From Prosopocoilus inquinatus (Eukaryota; Arthropoda; Insecta; Coleoptera; Lucanidae): a DNA stretch of 64,000 nucleotides. Shown here one piece after another: positions 39,871-50,705 of the stretch. The notes under the pieces are model-generated. The model was not told the DNA's origin. It did not search any database and worked only from the letters and a program-made list of their open reading frames with translations. The position numbers and the translations under genes are program-made. The stretch lies in assembly GCA_036172665.1 (NCBI GenBank), contig CM069873.1, forward strand, positions 38,306,001 to 38,370,000. The letters run 5' to 3'. Within the stretch, counting starts at the first letter, position 1; each line of letters begins with the position of its first letter.

Positions 39871-40033
39871 AGTGCTCTTACTTCTTAATTCATTAATAGA
39901 TCTATAGTATGCTACTCCATTTTCTCCAGATATATCTGTTCTATATCTGTTTGTTTAACAATTTAACTGTAAGTATTATTAAGTAAGATTTACGTTTTAA
40001 TGTTTTAATATACTCCGTATTTTTGCATGCCAG

Positions 40034-41407
40034 TAATGTCGTTTGGAAATGAACGCCCAACTTTATAGCAATCCTTCTTCAACAGTAACTACTAGCGTGG
40101 ATTCTGCATTTAGAGAAACACAGACAGGAGTGGCAAGTACTGCTCAAGTAAATGTTTCTCAGAGTGCATTTACCACTCAAGCAAATGTGCCGCCTTCATG
40201 GTGGAATGAAATTGATAATTCCTCTTACCTATTGCAAGAAGGAATTATCAATGATTCTGTACTGAACGCAGTTGGTGACGTAATAGATCGTGTGGATCCT
40301 CGAGACATTCATTCCAGTCAACCAATTGTTAGCCAATTGCTGGTTCCTAGTCCTCTTATTCTTAATCAGCAATCTACCCAACCTCCTTTTATTATTCCAC
40401 AACAATTAATCGTTACTTCTTCTTTGAATGAAACCACCAAATGAAACTTCGAAACCGCCAAATAAACCAGTTTCCCCATCAAATAAATCAGTTTCCATTC
40501 TTAAACAACCCACTCAACCCCTTATTTCTTCTTTCCTTACGCAAACCAAACCTACTCAACCCTTCATTTCTTAACAGTCAATAGTTACTCCTATTGTTAC
40601 ATCCACATCCGCCTTTGCTACTTTGGTTGCTGTTACATTCATTCCTAAGGTTGCTGTTACATCCGGTCCTATTGCTACATCGGAAACTGTTCCTATTGTT
40701 ACATCTGTCTTTACAACTCCGAGTGCCATTTCTAGATCTGTTATTTCTAAATCAAAAACTCCGAGTTCCATTTCTAAATCTGTTGTTTCTAAATCCGTTT
40801 CTATACTCGTGAACCCACACGATATGTACGCATTCTACGTGGCAACAAATATTCTCGTCTAAGGACCGTTAGCGACAAGTATGAAAGAGTGTGGTTGCCT
40901 AAAGCAGAATATTTGCAACGCAGAAGGGAACGCACAATGGAACGTAGATTGGAAATAATTGCTAATGAAAGAGTTTTTCTTTCTCCTTTGCGTTCAAATG
41001 ATGACTTGATGCATAGTGCGGAGTTGCAAGGTCAACTGAGTCAGTCGCAACCCCGTGTTGTTGCAGATAATATCCCGCTAAATCCTAATGACTCAGTTTC
41101 TGAAATAATTGATATATCAGACCGTTCAATGGAGATATCTCAATTATCACCAATTGAGAATAATAATAACACGAACTCATCAATTAATATTAATCCAGTA
41201 ATCATTAATAATTCTCCTTCTGTTCGTCGACCGAGGACTATTAATCTACCGAGGACTAATGTTACTGAATCTGCTAATATTATATCCAATATTCAGAATT
41301 TGTCACCTTCACAATCACAACCGGAACTACATATCCCCCCCTCTCAAATTCCACCTTCTCCACTTCAGATATCACCTTCTCGGCTTGAAATTTCTTGTTA
41401 CAAATAA
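40034..41407 (+). pseudogene. SP/T-rich provirus gene, copy 1 (truncated, frame-broken)
   Basis: The exon after the leader intron encodes an N/S/T/Q-rich sequence (40049-40444), then V/T/S/P repeats (40623-40862), then in a third frame a basic helix ('WLPKAEYLQRRRERTMERR', from about 40889) and a Ser/Pro/Asn-rich tail. Frame changes occur near 40440 and 40860, with a further stop at 40573, at positions shared with copy 2. The C-terminus is cut at 41398 by the duplication junction. No known domain; composition and position before the ATPase suggest a structural or regulatory viral protein. Confidence 0.55.
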
Positions 41408-42349
41408 AGATTAGGGGCTGGGGTTCGATGAAATCATGGTTTCTAGGAGATGAATGCTCGTGAAATATGTATCGTTAAACTGTGTGACACTTGCAAGTTT
41501 GATTTAGGAAAATTTTTGCATATAAAGATTATTATTCGACAGATACACTTTTTCCTTATATTCCTTACATTCATTTGAATAAAGATTATAAACTTGGTAA
41601 TAATAAGATTACTACTCAACTTGGTAATAATAAGATTATTATTAAAGTTCGTAAATGTTATTCAAATTCTAAAGTCGTTAGAGAGAATAATTAGTTTTTG
41701 AAATTTTTTCAAAATAACTGCAAGTAAGAATGAAAAAAGAGAAGGAAAGAAAAAAGGAGAGAAAAGAAAGAAAAAAAGGAGAGAAGGAAAGAAAAAAAGA
41801 AGAGAAAGGAAGGAAAAAAGGAGGAAAGAAAGAAAAGAAGAAAAGAGGAAAGGTTAGTTCCAGTGGGCCGTGGTTACGCCTTCGTTACGCCTTCGTGACG
41901 CCCAGAAAATGGAAAGGGAAGAGTAGGGATAGAAGTGGGGAGAGGGCTTTCTTCCCCCCCCCCCGGTTGACCCAGATTCCGCGGAAACAGAAAGTTACCC
42001 CCACCAAACTCCGCCCAGCGCCCACTAAGTCCCGCCCAGTCTCCTCCCATTCATCCTCTTTTACTGCTACTGCAAATGGAAACAGGATGTTATAAAAATA
42101 AATAATAAAAAAAAATTATGATGCGCGTTCGGTTTGACCTTATACAACTTTAGTTTTGAATAACATTACGTTAAGGATGCTGTAATGCAAAATACGTATT
42201 TGCATTATTTCTGGGTAAGGTGTTCTTTCACTTTTCGATGTTCTGGTTACGCGTGTTTGTTATGTGACCTTTTATAATGTTAATTTTGAATAACATATTA
42301 CATAATTTCTTACGTGCAATTTTAGAAGGTTTACCTTCAACTTTTCGAG

Positions 42350-42412
42350 TATAAAAGGATTCATTTAGTTCGGATAAACTCACAAGTTACTTGTACAGTT
42401 AATCTACTGGTA
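42350..42412 (+). promoter_or_regulatory. TATA promoter and 5' splice site, SP-rich gene copy 2
   Basis: TATAAAAGG at 42350-42358 with the same leader and donor as copy 1, 2542 bp further on. Confidence 0.65.
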
Positions 42413-42575
42413 AGTGCTCTTACTTCTTAATTCATTAATAGATCTATAGTATGCTACTCCATTTTCTCCAGATATATCTGTTCTATATCTGTTTGTTTAA
42501 CAATTTAACTGTAAGTATTATTAAGTAAGATTTACGTTTTAATGTTTTAATATACTCCGTATTTTTGCATGCCAG

Positions 42576-44117
42576 TAATGTCGTTTGGAAATGAACGCCC
42601 AACTTTATAGCAATCCTTCTTCAACAGTAACTACTAGCGTGGATTCTGCATTTAGAGAAACACAGACAGGAGTGGCAAGTACTGCTCAAGTAAATGTTTC
42701 TCAGAGTGCATTTACCACTCAAGCAAATGTGCCGCCTTCATGGTGGAATGAAATTGATAATTCCTCTTACCTATTGCAAGAAGGAATTATCAATGATTCT
42801 GTACTGAACGCAGTTGGTGACGTAATAGATCGTGTGGATCCTCGAGACATTCATTCCAGTCAACCAATTGTTAGCCAATTGCTGGTTCCTAGTCCTCTTA
42901 TTCTTAATCAGCAATCTACCCAACCTCCTTTTATTATTCCACAACAATTAATCGTTACTTCTTCTTTGAATGAAACCACCAAATGAAACTTCGAAACCGC
43001 CAAATAAACCAGTTTCCCCATCAAATAAATCAGTTTCCATTCTTAAACAACCCACTCAACCCCTTATTTCTTCTTTCCTTACGCAAACCAAACCTACTCA
43101 ACCCTTCATTTCTTAACAGTCAATAGTTACTCCTATTGTTACATCCACATCCGCCTTTGCTACTTTGGTTGCTGTTACATTCATTCCTAAGGTTGCTGTT
43201 ACATCCGGTCCTATTGCTACATCGGAAACTGTTCCTATTGTTACATCTGTCTTTACAACTCCGAGTGCCATTTCTAGATCTGTTATTTCTAAATCAAAAA
43301 CTCCGAGTTCCATTTCTAAATCTGTTGTTTCTAAATCCGTTTCTATACTCGTGAACCCACACGATATGTACGCATTCTACGTGGCAACAAATATTCTCGT
43401 CTAAGGACCGTTAGCGACAAGTATGAAAGAGTGTGGTTGCCTAAAGCAGAATATTTGCAACGCAGAAGGGAACGCACAATGGAACGTAGATTGGAAATAA
43501 TTGCTAATGAAAGAGTTTTTCTTTCTCCTTTGCGTTCAAATGATGACTTGATGCATAGTGCGGAGTTGCAAGGTCAACTGAGTCAGTCGCAACCCCGTGT
43601 TGTTGCAGATAATATCCCGCTAAATCCTAATGACTCAGTTTCTGAAATAATTGATATATCAGACCGTTCAATGGAGATATCTCAATTATCACCAATTGAG
43701 AATAATAATAACACGAACTCATCAATTAATATTAATCCAGTAATCATTAATAATTCTCCTTCTGTTCGTCGACCGAGGACTATTAATCTACCGAGGACTA
43801 ATGTTAGTGAATCTGCTAATATTATATCCAATATTCAGAATTTGTCACCTTCACAATCACAACCGGAACTACATATCCCCCCCTCTCAAATTCCACCTTC
43901 TCCACTTCAGACATCACCTTCTCGGCTTGAAATTTCTTCTCCTAGTGTCCGAAAGTCTACACCTATTCGATCCCTTTCCTCAGGAACAAATTTAATAAGA
44001 ATTTCATCACAACATGTTATACCCCTTCCTTCACCCTCTCCCAATTTAGTGGGAGTTATCTCAACAGCAGTCCAAAATTATTATGACGGAATTATGCCTG
44101 AAGTGAAGTGGAACTGA
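42576..44117 (+). pseudogene. SP/T-rich provirus gene, copy 2
   Basis: This is the longer copy. After the same N-terminal parts and frame changes as copy 1, the third segment (43431-44117, 228 codons) continues past the duplication point into a Ser/Pro-rich tail ('SSPSVRKSTPIRSL') and ends 'MPEVKWN'. The inverted copy shows that about 400 bp, including the 72-codon frame of 59520-59738, were lost here near 44100, joining this gene to the next exon. Confidence 0.55.
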
Positions 44118-44532
44118 AAGTGAGTAATCTAATTTGTATTTTACGGTTTACACTTTTGATTATTTACTTTTTCAGTTAATGGACGGAACTCTGATTAATG
44201 CGGAAACGGCGATTGTTAACTATCGAGTGGTTCATCCACGACTCGCAAAGTCAACTTCACCCAGCTATACTCCAACGCCGCTAGCGGCGGCCACACCTGA
44301 ACGACGGCCGCCGGTGCAGCAAGTGGCGGCGCCTCAACGCATCCTCCTAAAAAGGAGGGTGTTTGCGCCGACAGTGTTGGAGCCTCCTCTACCAAGACCT
44401 TTACCACCAAAGGTGGAGGTGGAGGAGGAAACGGCAGAGGTGGAAGCGGAATCCACGATGGATGAATCTTGGGTTCGTTCTCGTTCATTGCAACATTTCA
44501 ACATTTTAATAACACCTTATTTTTTACAGTGA
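44111..44532 (+). pseudogene. Small spliced acidic/proline-rich gene, 5' exon damaged
   Basis: A 56-bp intron (44120-44175, GTGAGT..TTTTTCAG) is followed by an exon beginning 'LMDGTLINAETAIVNY' and rich in Pro, Val, Glu and Ala, ending at 44532. The homologous gene at 58883-59343 retains a proper first exon; here the first exon is truncated by a deletion and preceded by a stop. Function unknown. Confidence 0.5.
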
Positions 44533-44722
44533 GGAGCATTAATCAGAGTGGCTAGAGGAATATTAATTTATTATATTTATTTAAATAAATAATTTATGAG
44601 TTTCAGTAACAGTATTTATATAGCAGTTGATATTGATAACTACAACACAGTAACAGAGTATCGCGTTTGGTAAAGAGGAAATTAATAACGTGTTGTAAGG
44701 AGGAAAAATATTTTGAATATTT

Positions 44723-45396
44723 TTGAAAAATATTATTTTAAATATAAAGTTTCAACAACAGTCTTTAAAGTTACCCGTACAAAATTTCGACGATGCAATC
44801 GCAAATGAAACCTTTAAACGTCACAGTGTTCTCTTCGGAGGATCAAGTAAACGCGTTATCATTAGCGGGAGCTCAGGGGCTGGCAAAAGTAATTCATTAG
44901 TGAAATTAGAAAAAGTAAAATTTATAGATCTGCTGTAAGACCTTATCTCAAGGAAAGTATAAATTTCTCCGACATTTGCTATCAACAGTGCCCGAGATAG
45001 GTTACTTTGAAATTTCCGATATTGAAAAAATGGTATCACGTACAAATGTAAAGGAAATTTTCAGTCGTTGTTTTTGATGTTCAGTGTACTACACAAAATT
45101 TAATTAAAGAATATTTCTCCTTTGGACATCATAGAAATGTTGACTGCTTTTATTTAAGTCAGACTTACAGTGCAATATCCAAACAAATGATTCGTGATAA
45201 CTGTAATTTCTTAAGATTTCACAAATTTGAAACACGTTTACGATGATTACGTCAGCGGAGATATGACTATGGACCAGTTTCGTAATATCTGTTACGCTTG
45301 TTGGAAGGAACCGTTTGGTTTCTTAGTTATTGATACCGATTGTTCCATAAACGCAAGGAGATATCATAAAGGATTCGACACGTACATATATCTTTA
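44723..45396 (+). pseudogene. A32/FtsK-type DNA packaging ATPase, broken
   Basis: The N-terminal 72 codons contain a Walker A ('GSSGAGKS', about 44868-44892) preceded by a typical strand ('RVIISG'). A deletion and stop follow at 44938. The remainder, aligned with the inverted copy (58316-58849), continues in shifted frames through the Walker B region near 45060 to the C-terminal 'GFDTYIYL' at 45396. Such ATPases pump viral DNA into capsids. This copy has at least three lesions. Confidence 0.75.
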
Positions 45397-45486
45397 AAAC
45401 CACTACATTTTACATAGATCTTTCATTTTTACATAGTTCTACAGTTCTTCAGTAATGTAACAGACGTTAGAGAATGCGGATGCGCC

Positions 45487-46696
45487 ATGAGTAACAAACT
45501 TAAAGCAGAATTAGCCACTGCGCGCGAAAGTTTGCGTACTAAATTAAGAACACTCAAATTCGATATTGCACAAGCAAAATATCATGCGGAGCAGTCAAAA
45601 AAAGTATCTGCAGACAACTTATTCAGCTATTGTAGAGCCACTCAGAGATATTGTCAATAAGCTAGATGTTTTTCGCAGCGTATTACCTATAAAAGAGGAG
45701 CAACAGTCATACGAAGCCAGTGAAAAGAAATTGAAAGAGGAGCCAAAGAGTTTTTTCCTACGAAAAAGACCGATTTATAAATTGAGATCTGATCCTTCTT
45801 TCATACGAAGAAAACCGAGATATAAATTAAAATCCGATCCTTCATCGCGAATTGGATTGTCAGAGGAGCATGATGTGGGTACTTCAACACCACTTGGACG
45901 TGAAATTAAACAACCTTCCATCTTAGAAGATGAAGAAATTCTTGAGGTTCCTCATGAAAAGTCTACATCTCCAACTTCAAAATCTGTTTATGAAGAAGCA
46001 AAATATGACACCGAAAGCAGTAACACCCCTGTGGACGAATCCCTGGCTCATGCTCGTACACTTCTAGAAGAACGAAAATCATTACTTCAGACTAGATTAG
46101 AATCACCGCTGGTAGAAGCTGCCTTAGAACCGTATCATCCGTTAGCGCGTGATTATGTTACACGATTTGAAACTGATGTAGAAAATGAATTCGATACAAA
46201 ATATGGTGTAAGAGAAGAAGATGAGAGATTGTTTGTTGGGAACCAGGAGCTTAAGTTTGACGGTCCCGATCATGTAATTGGAGACTTGACGTATAAGGGT
46301 ACTAAAGGTTTATACGAGCTGGTTTTTACGAAAAATCCAGAGAAATTAACGTTTCACGACGTGCGAGACTATAGAGATTTATTGAGAAGAACTAGTGCGT
46401 TTACGGTTAATTATAATCCCTCAGGGCGAATATCTGCAAGCAGAGGATTTAAATATGTGAATATTATAAAACCAATAATTCATGGAAAACCGACAAACGT
46501 TTGGTGGGCGCAAAGCTGGAAAACATGTGGAGTTTTGGAGAAAAAGCTTGTAACTAACAAATGTTTGAAGTATCAATACTAGGATAATCCTAACGAACTA
46601 GTAGAATGATTGCGTTTATTGAACGAATCTGAATCAGCAGGTCACACCGCACATAACAATGAAATCATAGCGATCATTGAAGAACTAAAAGAGTAA
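45487..46696 (+). pseudogene. DUF8207-like provirus protein
   Basis: The N-terminus (ATG 45487) is a charged coiled coil ('ELATARESLRTKL'). At a run of seven A (about 45597-45604) the reading frame changes; from 45566 the second frame is open for 338 codons. It contains a basic repeat ('KRPIYKLRSDPSFIRRKPRYKLKSDPS'-type, two similar units), an acidic middle, and a C-terminal domain ('GTKGLYELVFTKNPE', 'DLLRRTSAFTVNYNPSGRI', 'SRGFKYVNIIKPII'). The C-terminal domain resembles the insect DUF8207 family as I recall it. A stop at 46580-46582 cuts the conserved end, which resumes to 46696. Structural role is a guess from its position next to the ATPase. Confidence 0.65.
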
Positions 46697-46783
46697 AAAA
46701 TTATTTTGTAAATTGTAGTAAATATTTAGTGGAGTGCAAGCGAGCACACATTTCAGTTTCACATAGTTGTTGATTGATTCACA

Positions 46784-46962
46784 ATGACTATTGATAAGTT
46801 TGGAAGACACGTTCATAAACACACAGTTTTCAAACACATTGCTGCTACACCACTACTTTACGAAACATTATTAGACTTTCAAAGTCAAGAGCTTAACGCC
46901 GAAAGTGTATATTTGCTTTCAAATAGAGGTCACCGAACGACGTATCCGATTCAAGAAACTTC
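46784..46962 (+). pseudogene. Provirus protein X, C-terminus deleted
   Basis: Starts at ATG 46784 ('MTIDKFGRHVHKHTVFKHI') and follows its homologue at 56937-56760, where the gene continues for about 70 further codons. Here it is cut at the palindromic deletion junction 46963-46987. No domain recognised; the retained part has several His residues. Confidence 0.6.
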
Positions 46963-46987
46963 CGTTGACTGTGACTGTCACAGTCAA
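46963..46987. other. Palindromic deletion junction
   Basis: GTTGACTGTGA-CTG-TCACAGTCAAC is a perfect 11-bp inverted repeat with a 3-base loop. It sits exactly where gene X is joined to the middle of the polymerase gene, replacing about 3.2 kb (end of X, integrase, polymerase C-terminus) that the inverted copy still holds. Confidence 0.8.
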
Positions 46988-48436
46988 CTAAAGTGGTTTT
47001 AGCAATGCTTCGAAATCGGCATATATAACAAAAGGAAGCTTTAACTGTTTTTCAAAATTTTCAAATTGTAATATATTCTCTGGCAAAGATTCACCATACT
47101 TATTTATTTTTAACTCTGTCGATGGTAAAACTGTTTTGATAACTTTACAGTCTTCCCTCTCGTGTCGTTGCAATTTTTCAATACATGGAAAATACACTAA
47201 ACATCCTTCACAAATATATTTCTCGTGACCGTGATGTGAAGTCTGTTTTGACACTAAACGTGATAAATTTTTAATTCAACAATAGTGAGTATTTCCGTTG
47301 TTGTCATCAATTTCTGTTTTGACACTAAACGTGATAAATTTTTAATTCAACAATAGTGAGTATTTCCGTTGTTGTCATCAATTAATAGTAATTTTATATG
47401 AATATTTTTCCTACTTTTAGTAAAATGTAACGGTCCTACAACTCATCAACCGTAACCTTACCATTATAATGGGAACCGAGTCCGTAGACATTTATAGAAA
47501 TATTGTTCTTGCTTTCAAATTTCTTCACGTCACAAACTTTCAGTGGAAATTCTAGGTCAGTGAAATCCGCGACTGTGTTATAATGGGGATACGAAGACAT
47601 CCATTGAGGAAGACCTGTCGGTTGACACATCGCTGACGTTATCGCCCAGGCAAAGCAAGCGTTGTCGTTATTTCTAACATTTATGACAGCTTTCTTCGCA
47701 CTTATTGAGGACGGTAATGGCATGAAGCTGGATGCTTTGAGTGGATTATATTTATTAATGTTGACTTCCATATATAAAATTCTGCACAAAGTCCATCCTG
47801 TAACAATATTTGCAACTTTAAGTTTTATTCTAAACGATTGCACCTATTACTTTCTTTACCTGAATCTCGCTTCTGAAATTCCGACATTTTTACATGTATT
47901 TCGTTTACAAAATCGCGATATATAGTGTATATATCAGTTCCAAAACAAGTTATTATATTCTTGGTGTTAAAAGATTTTATCTCAGAACTTTCTTTAGAAT
48001 CTAAGAAATAGACTCCGAAAATTTCCACATCCCACTTTAATGCTTTATGGATGTCTAATATACTTTGAACCAAAGTTAATACTTTTTCTTGAATATTGTA
48101 CATAAAGTCCTCGACATCAACATAATTGTAAGGTTCCGTTATACGGTACGTTACGATTTTGTCTCCGAATGCACCAGCTATCTTCTCCACGCCGTTATCG
48201 ACGACCACAAAAGCATTACTTTTATGTGAATTACTACGCAAATGTGCTGAGAAACACTTTCTGCTGACGTATATTTCACACACATCACATTTCATAACGT
48301 TCACCCGGTCAACAACTTTGGACGGTCCGGCAATTTCATCTAATTTCAAACGTTTTCCCTGGCATGACTTACGCAAATAACGATTCATATTATCGATTCG
48401 CGTCAATTGTTTGCCACACTGATTGCAATCAAACAT
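46988..48436 (-). pseudogene. Protein-primed DNA polymerase B, N-terminal part
   Basis: Read on the minus strand: an N-terminal zinc-finger pair ('CNQCGKQLTR' at the start, 'CDVCEIYVSRKCFSAHLRSNSH' near residue 50), then the conserved Maverick N-terminal domain ('SAKKAVINVRNND', 'CFAWAITSAM', 'HKHINLL'-type region damaged here) and the start of the 3'-5' exonuclease ('FVIYADFEAL' near 47020). Frame breaks lie near 47.83, 47.43 and 47.25 kb, the last caused by a 71-bp tandem duplication. Everything beyond exonuclease motif I is deleted. It starts about 330 bp inside the right terminus, the usual place for this gene. Confidence 0.82.
47243..47384. repeat. 71-bp tandem duplication in the polymerase
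   Basis: Segment 47243-47313 is repeated at 47314-47384 almost exactly. The homologous polymerase at 53.3 kb has a single copy. Confidence 0.85.
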
Positions 48437-48599
48437 GTTTTACAATTCTAATAAGCACTATCACGTTCACTACGTTCAATAAGTTGGTAAACTCAGTCTG
48501 AGGGTCAACCGTCGTCTGCGGGTATCAAATTAAACACCTCCTTAAATACGTACACATTCAATAACAGGTTGCGTTAGGGATATTTCACAACAATTACAT

Positions 48600-48745
48600 T
48601 TGAGTCACCGCGCTTCAAGGTCCATTGCGAGGTCACCTCAGTCATTTCAAGGTCATCTCAAGGTCACTTGAAGGTCATTTCAAGGTCATCTCAAGGTTAT
48701 TTCAAGATCATTTTAAGGTCACCTCAAGGTCATGACCTTGACCTT
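48600..48745. promoter_or_regulatory. 11-bp repeats of TCAAGGTCA (nuclear-receptor half-sites)
   Basis: Eight consecutive 11-bp units of the form TTCAAGGTCAT run from 48646 to 48733; less regular units precede them and two inverted ones follow. The core TCAAGGTCA matches the monomer site of FTZ-F1/ERR-type nuclear receptors. They lie upstream of the minus-strand polymerase gene, next to the terminus. Regulatory meaning is inference; simple minisatellite growth is the alternative. Confidence 0.6.
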
Positions 48746-48768
48746 GAAGCTCATGGTGGGGTCACGTC

Positions 48769-48864
48769 AGGAATAGGCCGATTCTGGAACCTTCTCCGAC
48801 CTTGACCTTGAATTTTATTGGTCAAGGTCGGAGGAGGTTCCAGAATCGGCCTATTCCTACTACT
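48769..48864. repeat. Right terminal hairpin of the provirus
   Basis: The 90-bp palindrome 48769-48858, followed by ACTACT, mirrors the left terminus (24566-24661). Inside it, inverted similarity continues (GACGTGA..CACCATGA). Confidence 0.85.
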
Positions 48865-49512
48865 TTTGGTATCTGCAAAGGGAATTTATTTAGGAACATT
48901 TTAAAACTTTACACAAGTCGGTAGCAACAGTAATAAGGAAGTAGTTTTTTGTGAAAAGCAATAAAATTCATTTAACAAAAAGTGTTTATTGGGAATGACG
49001 CGCTCTAAGTTTAGTCAGAAAATCAGAGGGAGGTGTTTTTCTTGTATGATCTACATAAGGGGATGCAGCGATTCTCGAAGGAAGTGAAAAAAAATACCAG
49101 GAAAAAATCTGCGTCGGGTATTATCAAAAGAAGTCGCAAAATACCAGCAAACAATCCGCGTCGGGTATTATCGAAAAAGGGCAGTTAAAAACGGAAGTAC
49201 AGTATCGAAGTTACCATTGAATGAAACTTATGAACAAGTGCGAGCGTGTACATTAATAATAAAGTGCAGATGGTACAAAAGCCGTAAGATGAACAAAATT
49301 ATTAACATAACGTCGGGAACTATTTAAATCACTTATCGATTTTAATAAAGGATTGTTCAATTAAATTCAACGTTAAATGTTAAAACGAGTAATAAACACT
49401 TAAAGGAAAGCTAGCGTATCAGTATCGCAAAGATAAATATCAAGCAATTAATAACTCCGTTGTAGGAACTTAGTTTGTTATAACCCGTTTAAAATAAAGA
49501 AATACATTTCAT
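48865..49512. other. No recognised gene
   Basis: Sequence between the provirus terminus and the next provirus fragment. A 55-bp block with AAATACCAG..GCGTCGGGTATTATC occurs twice (about 49093-49130 and 49138-49172). No coding signal. Confidence 0.5.
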
Positions 49513-50181
49513 TTACTGTTGCAAAATCAAAAAGAAGAAAATAAACGATTTTAATTTGTTCTGAATTTCATTCAAAATTATAATTAGGCTTTTATTTACA
49601 ACAATTAGAAAAGAACCCAAGAGATTATTATAAACAACAAACAAAAAGGTCACGACCCTGGACCTATAAATTTTTGTTAACATGAAACTCTTATATCTTA
49701 TTTCATTACGTGAATCTGCATGTTGAGCTTTCCTTACAGCTTGTCGAAATGATAATTTACCACCAAGCTTCTTCCGTTTACTACGCTTTCTCTTCACTCC
49801 GTTTCCCATTCTAAGCTTTGCCTTAGTTTTCATTAAGGCGGCTACAGATAATGCAGATGCTTTTTCACCAAATTCCGCTTCTGTACTCTTCACGCTTTTC
49901 ACTGCCGCTTGATACAATTTTCTATCTGCTTCGTGACGTTTTTCTAAATCGCTACTTACAGAATATGCAATATGGTGTTGCTTGCACGCCTCATCCAAAG
50001 CATTCACGCCTCTGTCTCCTCTTTTAAGTCGAATGTCTAATTTTGTGCCCGGACCGTAATAATTATAACCTGGTAAATGTAACTCTACCGGTAGTTTATT
50101 AATAAACGTATTAAGTAAACCACGACCTTCTCGTTTTACGGTACTTCTCGCAGTGTTATCTCTTTTGACACGACGTTGCAT
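49513..50181 (-). pseudogene. PLA2/core-protein gene, second copy (truncated)
   Basis: From the ATG at 50181 the first 150 or so codons are about 90 percent identical to the gene at 26185, with a 3-residue insertion. The active site is altered: the catalytic His-Asp pair reads 'QHHIAYS' and the Ca-loop Cys is Tyr. Similarity stops near 49720; the remaining frame to 49513 encodes unrelated hydrophobic sequence. The hydrophobic core-protein half is missing, so this copy is non-functional. Confidence 0.8.
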
Positions 50182-50228
50182 TTAAGGCTTTTCTTTCTAA
50201 CAGTCAACGATGTTACATGTGTACTACT

Positions 50229-50640
50229 TCAATACACACTGCTAATCTTTATACAGCGCAAAAATTTATCTTTTGCTCCTTTCTCAGATATTTCATTATT
50301 AAGAAATGATGATGATGTCTCCATACGTCTTTCTAACTTCAGTATTTTTGTTCCTTCGATGCGTTCGAAAGTCGCCTTCACTGAGCTGATTTTCATTATC
50401 GGATAAATAGTTTTCTTCTCAGTAAAATACGGCTTCAAAGTGTAGTTATAAGAAGAAAATTCTTTCCATTCCTCTTCTAAAAACGATAAGCTCTGCCTTT
50501 TGGAACCCATAATACGTATTGTCGGATCAAAAATATTTCGGTACACAGTCCGACACAAATCCACTTCGTACGGCTCTTATTTAGAAAATATACACTTTGA
50601 GCTAAAAGTGGTAACTGATCTAAGTAGTAATACTAGAGGG
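50229..50640 (-). pseudogene. U1 gene fragment, second copy
   Basis: Minus-strand frames at 50564-50229 and 50640-50565 match the middle of U1 (25.5-25.7 kb). This copy retains about 19 residues ('EEWKEFSSYNYTLKPYF') absent from the left copy but has its own internal deletion before 'FLNNEISEKGA'. It precedes the PLA2 copy in the same order and spacing as on the left. Confidence 0.65.
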
Positions 50641-50705
50641 ATCCTAGGACAACTCGATGGCATGTCCATCCGCAGTACCACCGTTGAAGGTCGTCCCTAT
50701 GTTTA

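Larger units (their letters stand above)
38856..43943 (+). repeat. 2.54-kb tandem duplication (promoter plus SP-rich gene)
   Basis: Segment 38856-41399 is repeated from 41400 to about 43943, nearly identical. The unit includes the upstream purine tract, GC-box region, TATA promoter, first intron and most of the SP-rich gene, so the first gene copy is cut in its last third. The same junction (AAATTTCTTGTTACAAATAAAG) exists in the inverted copy at 62.43 kb. Confidence 0.9.
24566..48864 (+). mobile_element. Maverick/Polinton (adintovirus-like) provirus, degraded
   Basis: Terminal sequences AGTAGTAGGAATA..TATTCCTACTACT begin with AG and end with CT, as Polintons do, and each end carries a 90-bp hairpin plus further inverted similarity. 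Inside are the diagnostic genes: adenain-like protease, penton- and hexon-like capsid proteins, A32/FtsK-type ATPase and a protein-primed family B polymerase. Integrase and the polymerase C-terminus are deleted from this copy (they survive in the inverted copy on the right). It also carries a 6.6-kb Gypsy insertion and tandem duplications of about 965 bp and 2.54 kb. Flanking 6-bp target duplications are not seen. Confidence 0.85.

Noticed and set aside
44216..44488. Minus-strand proline-rich frame opposite the small spliced gene (also 58912-59184)
   Set aside because: The plus-sense frame (relative to the provirus) has splice sites and continuity with an upstream exon; the antisense frame follows from GC-rich codon composition.
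24566..48864. Classification as an integrated adenovirus
   Set aside because: Protease and capsid proteins resemble adenovirus ones, but gene content with retroviral-type integrase, A32-type ATPase, this PolB form and terminal AG..CT fits Maverick/adintovirus-like elements.
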